This document shows, piece after piece, positions 25,350 to 35,227 of a stretch of DNA of 64,000 bases. The first letter of the stretch is position 1. Each line of letters begins with the position of its first letter. The DNA is from Humulus lupulus (Eukaryota; Streptophyta; Magnoliopsida; Rosales; Cannabaceae). Under the pieces are notes generated by a model, which saw only the letters and a list, made by a program, of their open reading frames with translations, had not been told where the DNA came from and did not search any database. The DNA lies in the NCBI RefSeq assembly GCF_963169125.1, contig NC_084800.1, positions 149,974,397-150,038,396 on the forward strand. The letters are read 5' to 3'. The position numbers and the translations under genes were made by a program.

Positions 25350-28300
25350 ATGCTCCCACCTAGGCGACACTCTCATTCACCTCCCAACCAAACACTCTGT
25401 AAGTCTCCTGACCATGTGTGTTTTGAAAATATTTTTCACTGTAGCTTAGGAAAATATTTACTGTAGCCACATGCAAGGGTTTACTGGTTTTTGTGGGTAT
25501 GAAGGGTGAACGCCTTTTAGGTTAGGGTATTTTTGCTGTAGGAAATCGTTTAGGAGTACGGTTTACAGGATGCATTTTCTGGGGAAAATTTTTGGGTAGG
25601 AGTTTTGGAATTTTGGGTGCAAAACCGGGTAGCTTAGGGGACACGCTTCACAGGCGGTTTTGCCCTCTTTGCCTACTGAAACTTTCCCTCCAAGGAAAAT
25701 TCTATCCTGACCCTCCTGACACACGAATTCCGAGTAATCGGGGATCTGTTGGGAGCACAGGCGCGTGTTCATTGAACCGCGTGGTCCCACTCTCCACGGG
25801 CTGGGCTTACCTCAGCTTGTGCAAAGAACATTTGATTTTTCCTCATGCTTGGGTCGCCTTTTCTGAAATATTTGCTTTTGTTTGCTAGGCGACCAGATGG
25901 CACCGAAGAGGAACGCTCCGAAGAAGACCGTCGGCAGCTCGGCCTCCCAGCAAGACAAAGGAAGGCAGTGATGTCGGACTCCCCGATCCCCAACTTTGGG
26001 CCGACAGTGGAGCAGGAGCTCGAGGTGGCTCCTGGTGCATTCTTCGAGGCGGAGATGATCATCTCAAAGATTACCGACCAGACGAAGATCAATAAGCTAT
26101 TCCTCTCCCACAACATCAGGCTGGGGAGAGCGTCAGTGATTGCCCGACCTCCCGCGGAAGGAGTGCGGAGCTGTGCGCCGCTTGACGAGGAATTCGCGGC
26201 CTGGAGAGGCGAGCATTTCAAGGCGGGGGCATTCCTCCCACTGGACCAGTATTTTGCTGACTTCCTAAATTATGTGAAGTTGGCCCCATTCCAGCTCCCC
26301 CCTAACTCTTATCGGTTGTTGGCGGGGTTGAGATATTTATTTTTGAAGCACGAGTGGGAGGTCCCCACTCCAGCGGACATTTTGTACTTCTTCTGCCTCA
26401 AGGCCAGCCCGAATCAGCGGGGGCAAGGCGATGTGTTTTACTACTTAACCCAATTTCCCAATACGGCTGCGGTCATCGAGCTGCCCAACCACCCCAACGA
26501 CTTCAAGGATCAATTCTTTATGTCGACGGGGTTCAAGAACTGCGAGCTCCACTACTTCAATCGTCCTCGTAAGTGTTTTTTATCCTTAGCTCGGAAGTTA
26601 AGTGTCGTTTAGCTCCTCCTATATCCCTTTCTGAGTTAGATTAATCCTGAAGCCATCTTCGCGAGGACAGAGAAATCTGTTACCCTCGGGGCCCAATACG
26701 AGACACAGGCGGGCTTCCCCCAGTGAGAAGGATTACCGCGTGCTCATAACAGACGAGACGATGGTAGCCTGCAAGCTGATTTTCCCAAATCAGACTTTGA
26801 ACCTAAGGAGGCCCCGGGGGCTTCCCCCAGCTCGCGACACCAGACCCGTCATCGTGGAGGAGGTCGCGGGAGATGAAGATGAGGAGGACGAGGACGACGA
26901 AGTTCCCCTCGTGAGGAACAGGAAGCGGGCTTTGGAGGTCGCCCAGAGGACGGGCAAGGAGAGGACCTAGTCCGGAGCAGCCGCGGGTCCTTCTGGCCAA
27001 GGTAACCCTTACATGTTTAGGAGTTTAGATAGGGCCACACAGACCCCCGGCTAACTAGGTTCAATCCTAGGCAGCTCGTCCATCGTCACCGAAGTGATCC
27101 GGACCTGAACACAACCCTGCTCCACTGTGTCGACCGGCTTATGTTGGACTACCAAGATAGTCGGCCTAGGGGTACCGTAGTAGTAGATAACACCCTAGCC
27201 TTTAGGTCGATCCTATTCGAGGAGTATGGGACCAACCTTCGGTCATGGCCATCACTCTGGAGGGGTGCCGTAGCTTCGGGGCTTAGGCAATATGTAGAGG
27301 AATCTAGCCCTGACTCAGCCTCGGACCCAGAACTTGCGCCAGCTCGGGAAGTAATCGACTTAGATTCTTCTTCTAGCTCGGGGGGTAGGATTCCCTTTAG
27401 TATACATATACTTGAATTTCTCTCTTTACCCCTTTGTTTTTGTTTTTGTATGATTGCTAACTCTCGTACTAACCATGTTTTTGTTTTGACAGAAGAGATG
27501 TCTTAGCCCGAGGAGAACCTGCGAGGTACGTTCTTCGGGGGGAACCCCCCAGCTGGGGCCGCTGGGCCAAGAATGAAGAAGCTCTGGACGTCCAAGCACG
27601 CCGTCGGGACCCCCACCAAGTCTCCTGCAAAGGAGAAGGAGCAAGCCCCAGCTGCCCAGGTCGTGGGAGCGGTTCCTCCTGCTGCAGGGGGAAGCAACAT
27701 CCCCACACCCCCTCCGCGAGCTCCGGCCACTGCCTGAGACGCAGGAACGTAGCTTGAGGCTTCGGCGATTGTACCCTCCGAGGTACGCATCCCAGTCAAT
27801 CCCCAGGACCTGGAGAAGATCCCAGACGCCTTCCGGGGGACGGTGTATGAGTCGGTGAACTACGCCGTCAGCCACATATACAAGTTCAACAAGAAGGAGC
27901 TCCGTGCCATCGAGACAATGAGCCTGGTGGGCGTGCTGGAGTCTTGACTGGGCATGGCCATGACGGTAAGCTAACTTTAACCTTTTTGTGGTTTTTATTA
28001 TTACACTTTGCCTTGTTTTTTCTTTTTTCTCTTTTTTCTAAGGCAATTGTCTTTTCACCTTTGCAGAGCACCGTTGCCCTTCATTGAAGCATCGCCAGGA
28101 CCAAAATTCAGCTCGAGGACATGAGGAGCGAGCACCAGACTACTCTGCTGGCGGCTAAGGATGCCTTGGCGGCCTCGCAGGTCGAGTTGGAAAAAACCCG
28201 CTCGAAGGTCCAAGAGCTCGAGACCTCCCTCGCCACCTCGAAGACAGACCTAGATGCCGCGAAGGCTGAGGCCAAGGCCGCCCTAGAAGCCGAGCGGACA

Positions 28301-28478
28301 ACTTCGAAAAAGGCCCTAGAAGACCTGTTCTACCATTGCTGGGCCTACAATTCAGACGCTGACTTCTCCTTCCTTTCAGTGAGCCTCTAGGAGCGCTTGC
28401 TGGTGAAGTTCCAAGCTCGCCTTGATAAAGAAGCGCCCTCCGAGGCCGGGGAAGGCTCTTGCCCCTACGCATTTTGGT
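25350..28478 (+). pseudogene. Multi-exon antisense gene of Tat element 2 (aORF), decayed
   Basis: Exon 1 is 25350-25398 (ATG, donor TGTAAGT). It joins in phase to exon 2 (25889-26568), which begins C-DQMAPKRNAPKK after splicing and contains FRAGA-like residues EEFAAWRGEHFKAGAFLPL, YFADFLNYV, LPPNSYRLLAGL and FFCLKASPNQRG. This resembles the 'putative gypsy-type transposon' domain (Transposase_28) of Tat antisense ORFs. Later exons lie near 26645-27000 (an acidic EDEEDEDDEVP tract), 27141-27384 (serine-rich end), about 27492-27966 and 28067-28478 (coiled coil: LEKTRSKVQELETSLATSK). Indels near 25965 and 26728, plus several TAG/TGA codons, disable it. The function of this protein in Tat elements is unknown. 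Confidence 0.75.
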
Positions 28479-28490
28479 TACAATTTTTGA

Positions 28491-29070
28491 AAAACTTAGT
28501 TCGCGTTAATCTTTATCCATATCTCGAGCTCTTTAGGAAGAACAACGATCAATAGATTTAAATCAACTTCTAAGTTTTATGACCCAGTTATATCCAGGAA
28601 CTTAATTTGAAAACTTAGTTCGCGTTAACTTTTATCCATAACTCGAGCTCTTTAGGAAGAACAACGATCAATAGATTTAAATCAACTTCTAAGTTTTATG
28701 ACCTGGTTATATCCAGGAACTTAATTTGAAAACTTAGTTCGCGTTAACTTTTATCCATATCTCGAGCTCTTTAGGAAGAACAACGATCAATAGATTTAAA
28801 TCAACTTCTAAGTTTTATGACCCGGTTATATCCAGGAACTTAATTTGAAAACTTAGTTCGCGTAAACTTTTATCCATATCTCGAGCTCTTTAGGAAGAAC
28901 AACGATCAATAGATTTAAATCAACTTCTAAGTTTTATGACCCGGTTATATCCAGGATAGGACTTAGTTAGTGTTAATCCTTATCAATATCTCACGTTTTT
29001 TAAGAAAAACAACAGTCAATCGATATGAATCAACTTCTAAGTCATTAAGGAGACCTGGTTATATCCAGGT
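28491..29070. repeat. 119-bp tandem repeat in the 3' region of Tat element 2
   Basis: About 4.8 copies with period 119-120 bp. ACTTAGTTCGCG recurs with its C at 28495, 28614, 28733 and 28852, and a diverged copy starts near 28972. The first four units are nearly identical; the last is worn (TTAGTTAGTGTTAAT). It lies between integrase and the antisense gene. Tat/Ogre-type elements are known for tandem repeats here, some of which seed satellites. Confidence 0.92.
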
Positions 29071-29210
29071 ACCATATGCCCCCCAAGTAACTAGGAAAGG
29101 GTCTTTCGTGGTTACTTTAGATTACACTTGAAAACATGTACAAATATAACAAAAAGCTGATTCTCATTGCTTAATACATAAAAAATGGCCTTCTAGGCCT
29201 TACAAGTGAA

Positions 29211-30377
29211 TCATTGATAATATTTCTTTAAATGGATGGCGTTCCAAGTCTGCGGGACTGCCCCTCCATCAAGCCGAGCTAACTTATAAGTTCCCTCCTT
29301 AATGACCTCGATGACTTGATATGGTCCTTCCCAGTTCGGTCCCAAGACTCCATCTTTGGGGTCCTTTCCAGCTAGGAAGACTCTCCTTAGGACCAGGTCG
29401 CCAACGCTGAAAGCGCGCTTTTTGACTTTGGAGTTGAAATAGCGAGTGACCTTTTGTTGATAATGGGCGAGCTGGAGTTGCGAATCTTCCTGCCTTTCAT
29501 CAACTAAGTCGAGGGAATTGCACAGTAGCTCGTGGTTGCGGTCCTGGTCGTAAGATTGGACCCTATGCGAAAGCACCTTAACCTCCACGGGGAGGACTGC
29601 CTTACTCCCAAAGGTTAGGGAAAAAGGAGTATGACCCGTAGGAGTCCGACGCGAGGTTCGGTATGCCCATAGGACCTGGGGGAGCTGTTCCGGGCAGACC
29701 CCCTTCGCTTCATCTAATCTCTTCTTGAGGCTCGCCTTTAGAGTCTTTTTGACAGCTTCGACCTGGCCATTCGCTTGAGGATAGGCCATGGAGGAGAAAC
29801 TTTTCACAATTTAATACCTTTCACAAAACTCGGTGAACAGGTCGCTGTCGAACTAAGTGCCGTTATCGGAAACGATCTTCTTGGGCAGGCCGAATCGGCA
29901 AACAATGCTTTTAACCACGAAGTCAAGCACTTTTTTGGACGTTATCGTCACCAAAGGTTCTGCCTCAGCCCACTTCGTAAAGTAGTCGATGGCCACCGCG
30001 GCGTAACGGAACCCGCCCTTTCCAGTAGGGAGGGCGCCCACCAAGTCGATCCCCCAAACTGCGAACGGCCATGGGGACGAGATCATCTTCAGCTCGACTA
30101 GAGGAGCTCGGGCAACTGCAGCGAATCGCTGGCACTTGTCGCATTTCTTCACGTATGAGATCGAGTCTTTGGACAGAGTTGGCCAGTAATACCCTTGCCT
30201 CAGAACCTTTAAGGCCAAGCTCTGCCCCCCAGTGTGGTCTCCGCAAAAACCCTCGTGCACCTCTGGCAGGATGGCCTTTGCTTCACTTGGAAGAACACAT
30301 CGTAGGAGAGGAAGGGAGTGCCCACGTCGGTATAACACCCCGTCTACTATCATATACCTGGGAGCTTGATAGAGGAA
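29211..30377 (-). pseudogene. Integrase of Tat element 2
   Basis: One frame shared with the RNase H and RT to the right. It has the zinc finger H-x3-7-H (EVHEGFCGDH) and C-x2-C (KCDKC), then catalytic D (AVWGIDLVGALP), D (VSDNGT) and E (ANGQVEAV) at 29770-30150, and a C-terminal domain ending KARLDGG-like residues and NAIHLKKYYQ near 29211. Integrase inserts the cDNA into the host genome. In-frame stops near 30377, 29852 and 29808 interrupt it, all explicable by single C-to-T or G-to-A changes. Confidence 0.92.
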
Positions 30378-31274
30378 TCACCGTGCATCATTACACCCTT
30401 CAGGCAGCTTTCCCTCGACGAGATACTCAAGGATGGGGGTCATCCAGGTCGGCCTGGCATCGATCATCTCGACCTCCATCCTGACATCTTCTATGCTTGG
30501 TTTCTCCAAGAATTCTATTGGCACTAACCCCAAGGTCTCCGTTTCCCTAGAGGTGGCGAGCTTGGCAAGAGCGTCTGCGTTAGCGTTTTGCTCCCGAGGA
30601 ATCTGTTCGATCGAGCCTCGCTCAAACGCGGACAGCTCGACTTTTACCTTTGCTAGATAGCCGACCATCTTGGGTCCCCGTACTTGATATTCGCCCAGAA
30701 CCTGATTTACCACGAGATGGGAGTCACTGAAGCACTGGACGGAGCTCGCCTTCAACTCCTGAGCTATCCTTAGCCCGGCCAGCAAAGCTTCGCATTCGGC
30801 CTCATTGTTGGAGGCCTTGAATCCGAATCTCAGTGCCGAGTGGAATCTATGTCCCTCGGGGGATATCAAAATGATTCCAGCTCCGAAGCTGTTCTCGTTG
30901 GATGAACCATCCACAAAGATCCTCCATGACGCCTGGGGCGAGGTGACTTGGGGTGAGTCTTCTACGGGATCCTCCTGGAATCCTGTGCACTCTGCAATAA
31001 AATCGGGCAGGGCTTGACTTTTTATAGCAGTTCGCGGAGTGAACAAAATCTCGAACTGACTGAGTTCGATTGCCCATTTTAACAAACGTCCCGATGCTTC
31101 AGGTTTTTGCAAAACCTGCCTTAAAAGCTTATCGGTCATGATGTGTATCGAGTGGGACTGGAAGTATGACCTGAGCTTTCGCGAGGCCATGATAAGGCAG
31201 AACGCCAATTTCTCCATCAACGGGTACCAAGATTCAGCCCCGAGAAGTCTCTTGCTGATGTAGTAGACTGGTCT
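30378..31274 (-). pseudogene. Gypsy RNase H plus archaeal-type RNase H of Tat element 2
   Basis: The frame 31220-30378 starts in the gypsy RNase H/connection region (LAFCLIMASRKLRSYFQSHS, then LLKWAIELSQFEI). It passes to a second RNase H: IFVDGSSNENSFGAGIIL, ASNNEAECEALLAGL, CFSDSHLVVNQVLGEYQ, NANADALAKLATS. The D-E-D-D residues of this second domain (VDGSS, E in NEAE, D in SDSH, D in ADAL) are visible. This extra RNase H is the hallmark of the Tat lineage. A stop at about 31275 separates it from RT. Confidence 0.93.
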
Positions 31275-32111
31275 CTAAACTCGATCTTCTTCTCGTACCA
31301 ATACGACACTAGCTGCATCCTCAGTGACAGCCAGGTAGAGAAAAAGAGGCTCTCCTGCTTTGGGTTTGGATAGTATGGGCAGCTCGGCCAGATGTGCCTT
31401 CAGGTCGAGGAATGCACTTTCGCACTCTTCTGTCCATTCGAACTTCTTGTTTCCTCGGAGCAGGTTGTAGAATGGCAAACAATTATCGGTGGACTTGGAA
31501 ATAAACCGATTGAGGGCTGCCACTCTTCCTGTCAGGCCTTGGACATCTTTTCGCGACCTAGGCGAGGGAAGCTCGAGCAGTGATCTGATCTTGTCGGGGT
31601 TTTCCTCGATTCCTCGGGTATTGACTATGAAGCCCAGGAACTTCCCGGACGCGACTCCAAAAGTGCACTTCTGTGGATTAAGCCTCATGCCATACTCCCG
31701 TAGTATCTTAAAACATTCTTCCAGGTCGGAAACATGGTCATCGATAGTCTTTGACTTGACTAGCATGTCATCAACGTACATTTCCATGTTCTTTCCGATC
31801 TGGTCTGCGAACATCCTATTTACTAATTTTTGGTAGGTAGCTCCGGCGTTCTTCAGCCCGAATGGCATGACCTTGTAACAATAAACGTTAGTCGGGGTCA
31901 TGAAGCTAGTGTGTTCCTGGTCCGCCGGATTCATGGCGATCAGATTGTAGCCTGAGTACGCGTCCATAAAGGACATGAGCTTGTGCCTCGCCGTGGCATC
32001 TACCAACTGGTCAATCCTTGGCAGTGGAAAACAATCCTTGGGGCAGGCTTTATTCAGGTCGAAGAAGTCTATGCAGGTCCGCCATTTTCTGTTGGGCTTC
32101 GGGACCAGCAC
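31275..32111 (-). pseudogene. Reverse transcriptase of Tat element 2
   Basis: Motifs run in order: WRTCIDFFDLNKACPKD, PLPRIDQLVD, FMDAYSGYNLI, PFGLKNAGATYQKLVNRMF, the catalytic YVDDMLVKS, and LGFIVNTRGIEENPDKIRSL. The catalytic aspartates are intact. It copies genomic RNA to cDNA. The first part is in a different frame from the upstream protease-linker (32938-32069), so there is an indel near 32111-32150. A TAG ends this frame at 31275 and RNase H continues in the same frame. Confidence 0.95.
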
Positions 32112-33354
32112 GGGGTTGGCGACCCATATTGGAAACTTGGCTTCACGGATAAATCTGCATTTTTGAGCCGGTCCACCTCTTCCTCCAAGGCTTCAGCCCG
32201 GGTTGTTCCTAGGCGTCTTTGCTTCTGGGACTTGGCGGGAATGCTTTTATCCAGATGAAGTGTATGCATGATGACACTCGGGCTGATTCCCACCATGTCC
32301 TCATGGGACCATGCAAACACTTCCAGGTTGTCCCGCAGAAATCTGATCAGCTTCTCCTTCCTCTTGCTGCAGAGGTTTTTTCTGAGCTTGACCATCCGTG
32401 ATGGATTCTGCGGATCAATGTTCACTTCCTCGAGCTCCTCAATTGCCTGGAGCTTGGATCTGTCCTCGCCTATTCGAGGGTCAATATCCTCACTTAAGAC
32501 GACATTTTCTCCTTCGGCGCTTTGAGGTTTTTCAATCTCAGGATCAGCTAAGGGTTCTTGAGATTCCTCTTCACCATCTTGAATGGCCATTGCCAGCTGC
32601 CCGTGTTTAGATTTTCCCTTCATAGAAATGCTGTAGCATTCCCTGGTAGCGAGCTGATCACCATGGACAGTGCATATTCTCGTGGAAGTAGGGAATTTCA
32701 TCGCAAGGTGGCGAATGGAAGTGACGGCCTCAAACGCCATGAGCGTAGGTCGTCCCAAGATTACGTTGTACGCAGCGGTGCAGTCAATGACCACGAACTC
32801 GAGGAGTTTCGAGACTGTTCGAGGTCCTTCTCCCAGGGTGATCACTAGCTCGATCGTCCCTATGGCCGCCGATCCTTCTCCTGAAAAACCATATAACATC
32901 ATGGAGGTCGCCTTTAGCTCGGCGACGGTCAAACCCACTTCTTTAACGTGGATCGGAATAGGAGGTTCACCGAGCTCCCGTTTTCAATCAGCACCCTCCT
33001 CACTCTCCGATTGGCGAGATGAACTGCCACGACCAAAGGGTCATTGTGAGGGAACTGGACATGGCCCGCATCTTCCTCCGTAAAAATGATCGGTTGCTTT
33101 TCCAATCGCTGCTGCTTTGGCAGGCGCTGCTCCGAGACGAACTCTACTCCACTATGAGCCTTTAGTTCGTTCACGTATCTCTTCTGGGCACCCCTGCTAG
33201 TGCCAGCCATATGCGAACCTCCAGAGATGGTGGATATCTCTCCTCCTACCACAGGAGGAGGGACATCCTGATCTACCTGAGGCCTGGGCTGACTGGCTGG
33301 GACTTCTGGAGCAAGTCGACTTGCTGGAACCCTGTTCCATGCGTATTGAGCCAA
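32112..33354 (-). pseudogene. Protease and protease-RT linker of Tat element 2
   Basis: The frame 33354-32929 carries the protease motif as IENGSSVNLLF where the lineage has D-N-G-S-S, so the catalytic aspartate is replaced by glutamate. The frame 32938-32069 continues with the protease flap and ILGRPTLMAF, then an acidic linker and the N-terminal RT approach (FAWSHEDMVGISP). The two frames are offset, indicating an indel near 32930. This aspartic protease would cleave the polyprotein. The Asp-to-Glu change alone would probably inactivate it. Confidence 0.85.
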
Positions 33355-33363
33355 GGGGCCGGC

Positions 33364-33742
33364 TCAGATGAGGGTCTCAATCTCATCTTTTAAATGCCTA
33401 CAATCGTCGGTATTGTGGCCAACATCGTTATGAAAACGGAAAAACTTGGAGGTGTCTCTCTTCCTCTTGTGGTGCTTTAATGGCTCCGGCCTCTTCCAGG
33501 GGACTCGAGTAGAGTTGGCTAGGAAGATATTCTCCCTGGACTGGGTGAGACCTGTATAAGTCCGTAGACGTTGGATTAGGTGGCCGGGGTGCCGAACTTT
33601 CGGTGTCATCTTGGTCCGCCTGCTGCTTTCCTGGCCGCTGCTGGGCTTCAGGAACATGTTCACCAGGGGTGGCAGTATGATGAGCCTCCTGCCCATCATG
33701 CTGTTCTGTCTCGTTACCGTGCTTGGATCGAGTAGTCACCAT
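33364..33742 (-). pseudogene. Gag remnant of Tat element 2 (N- and C-termini fused)
   Basis: Starts at an ATG complementary to 33740-33742 (MVTTRSKHGNETEQ..., matching Tat element 1). By about 33560 it shifts to another frame giving the gag C-terminus, with KRPEPLKHHKRKRDTSKFF and FRFHNDVGHNTDDCRHLKDE. The capsid region seen at 6978-7400 in Tat element 1 is deleted here. Without capsid this copy could not build its own particles and would depend on another element. Confidence 0.85.
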
Positions 33743-33777
33743 AGTTGGGTGTTTGCGACAGCACTAATCGAACTTGC

Positions 33778-33797
33778 TCTCAACGAAAGCACCAAAA
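33778..33797 (-). promoter_or_regulatory. Primer-binding site of Tat element 2
   Basis: TTTTGGTGCTTTCGTTGAGA on the - strand, directly inside the 5' LTR. It matches the site at 5604-5623 of Tat element 1. Confidence 0.7.
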
Positions 33798-34554
33798 TGT
33801 TAACGCGGTTCTTCGCCAACAGGTAATTAAGAAAAGAAGAGAAAGGGATTAGTGCTAATGTTGAACTAAAATAGATATATGATCTTAGAAATGAAAAAGG
33901 TGACTCAAGACACGTTTTTTAAGTGGTTCGAATGTTAAAATCCTTCTACTCCACTAGTCAGTATTATTGCTATATACTGGATATTTGATTACAGGGTATT
34001 TCTTACAAGAGAGAATCCAACCCCTATTTACTCCCAGGGTCTCCACATTTATAGGAGAAGGCACCTGGGAGTTGGTAAGAAGGTCATCCCGTGACCTTCT
34101 TACCTATCGTATCAACTCTGTGACATTCATGATTAATTCCTAAACCTGACACATAAGTGTGGTCAAATCAACAGGTAAGGAAATAATGGGCCGCACAGCC
34201 CAATCCAGTCGTGGGTGTCTGAATACGCACGTTCCTGCTGCGTGTCCGAGAAGTCAGGGGTATATCAGACAGGTGATCTCTGATATATGCACGTTTACCT
34301 TGCGTGTGTTGACTTTACAAAGGGTCATAGCCTCCAACTCTAGCTCATACCACGAGCTGGATACTTAACTCGACCTTCGGCCTTCAGAGTCCGGAATCAG
34401 TTCTTAGGCAATCTTGGCGATCCCTTGGGTTACCTCGAGCTAAGGAGGTATGATCTTATGATGGCAGCTCCGATTTTGGGGATGTCCACGAGATAATCAT
34501 GATTAGGCCGCAGCTCAACTCGCTAATCAGCCCGTGGGAAAATCAGGGCGTGCA
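33798..34554 (-). repeat. 5' LTR of Tat element 2
   Basis: Reads TGTTAACG...GGGCGTGCA in + coordinates and carries the about 28-bp segment (TCATGATTAATTCC...) absent from the 3' LTR. LTR divergence puts this insertion after the copia element it broke. Confidence 0.93.
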
Positions 34555-34559
34555 CATTC

Positions 34560-34909
34560 TTCTTCAATTTTCTACTTCTTCACAAGTGCATCTCATATCT
34601 TATTTGACCATGTTGTATTGGTGTCAATATCATAGAGACGATATGATAGAGCATTGAGAATGTGGCCTCTACATATAAGCTCATCCTCTTCCAATTTGTT
34701 CCTTTCCTCAATCACTTCTTGAGTATCATCATATTTTGGAGCATCCAATGTCTTCAAGTCTTTGTCAAGGATATAGTGCACCATCAATATTGTGAGGAGG
34801 AAATTGATCTTGTCTTGCCATCGGAACAAGTTTGAGCCATATAATCAATCTAGTCTCACTAGATCTTAAGACATGAACTTGAGGGTTGAGATTGAGGAGC
34901 TTTCTTCCA
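34560..34909 (-). pseudogene. Ty1/copia gag N-terminal half
   Basis: On the - strand a start near 34909 (MEESSSISTLKF) leads, with one stop, into FRWQDKINFLLTILMVHYIL and ICRGHILNALSYRLYDI, the N-terminal capsid of copia gag (W-x2-K, C-R-x2-I-L-N). It joins 23708-24167 once the Tat element and one CATTC are removed. Together they form one copia gag broken by the 10.4-kb insertion. Confidence 0.87.
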
Positions 34910-35227
34910 TAGTCTTGATGAGTAGATAAACCTTAGAGATAGATAATCTTTGGTACAAAACATAGGTTTAGGGTTAGAATTTTTTATTGTTGGAGGTTAG
35001 ACTATATATAAACCAAGTTCTTATATTACAACTCAATAGAATAACGAGAGTAATCTATATAAAGAAATAGAATTGACCTTCGATGTTGGAGAACCTTGAT
35101 ACATAAAATCACAAGTCAATGATTTTATCTGAAACACAAAAGGGAACCAAGGCTTGACACAAATGAAGATTTGTTATAAAAAATCTCTATTTCTAGCTTC
35201 CTCTTTAAGATTGCTTGAAGCTACTAG
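34910..35227. other. Leader or LTR region of the copia element
   Basis: It lies upstream of the copia gag start on the - strand, so it should hold its leader, primer-binding site and LTR. I could not identify the primer-binding site confidently. No gene is present. Confidence 0.4.

Larger units (their letters stand above)
24173..34554 (-). mobile_element. Complete Tat-lineage Ty3/gypsy element 2, TSD CATTC
   Basis: A 10,382-bp element bounded by two LTRs (729 and 757 bp; by eye about 95-97% alike) and by the perfect duplication CATTC at 24168-24172 and 34555-34559. On the - strand the order is 5' LTR, primer-binding site, gag remnant, protease, reverse transcriptase, RNase H, second archaeal-type RNase H, integrase, 119-bp tandem repeats, a gene on the opposite strand, then the 3' LTR. 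This is the Tat (Grande/Retand-like) layout. Pol has stops and two frameshifts and central gag is deleted, so this copy is not autonomous. Confidence 0.95.

Noticed and set aside
28491..29070. Regular repeats that might suggest a CRISPR array
   Set aside because: The whole 119-bp unit is repeated with no unique spacers, inside a plant retrotransposon.
32069..33393. Several + strand ORFs over the protease and RT region
   Set aside because: Shadows of the - strand pol. The - strand frames carry all the family motifs.
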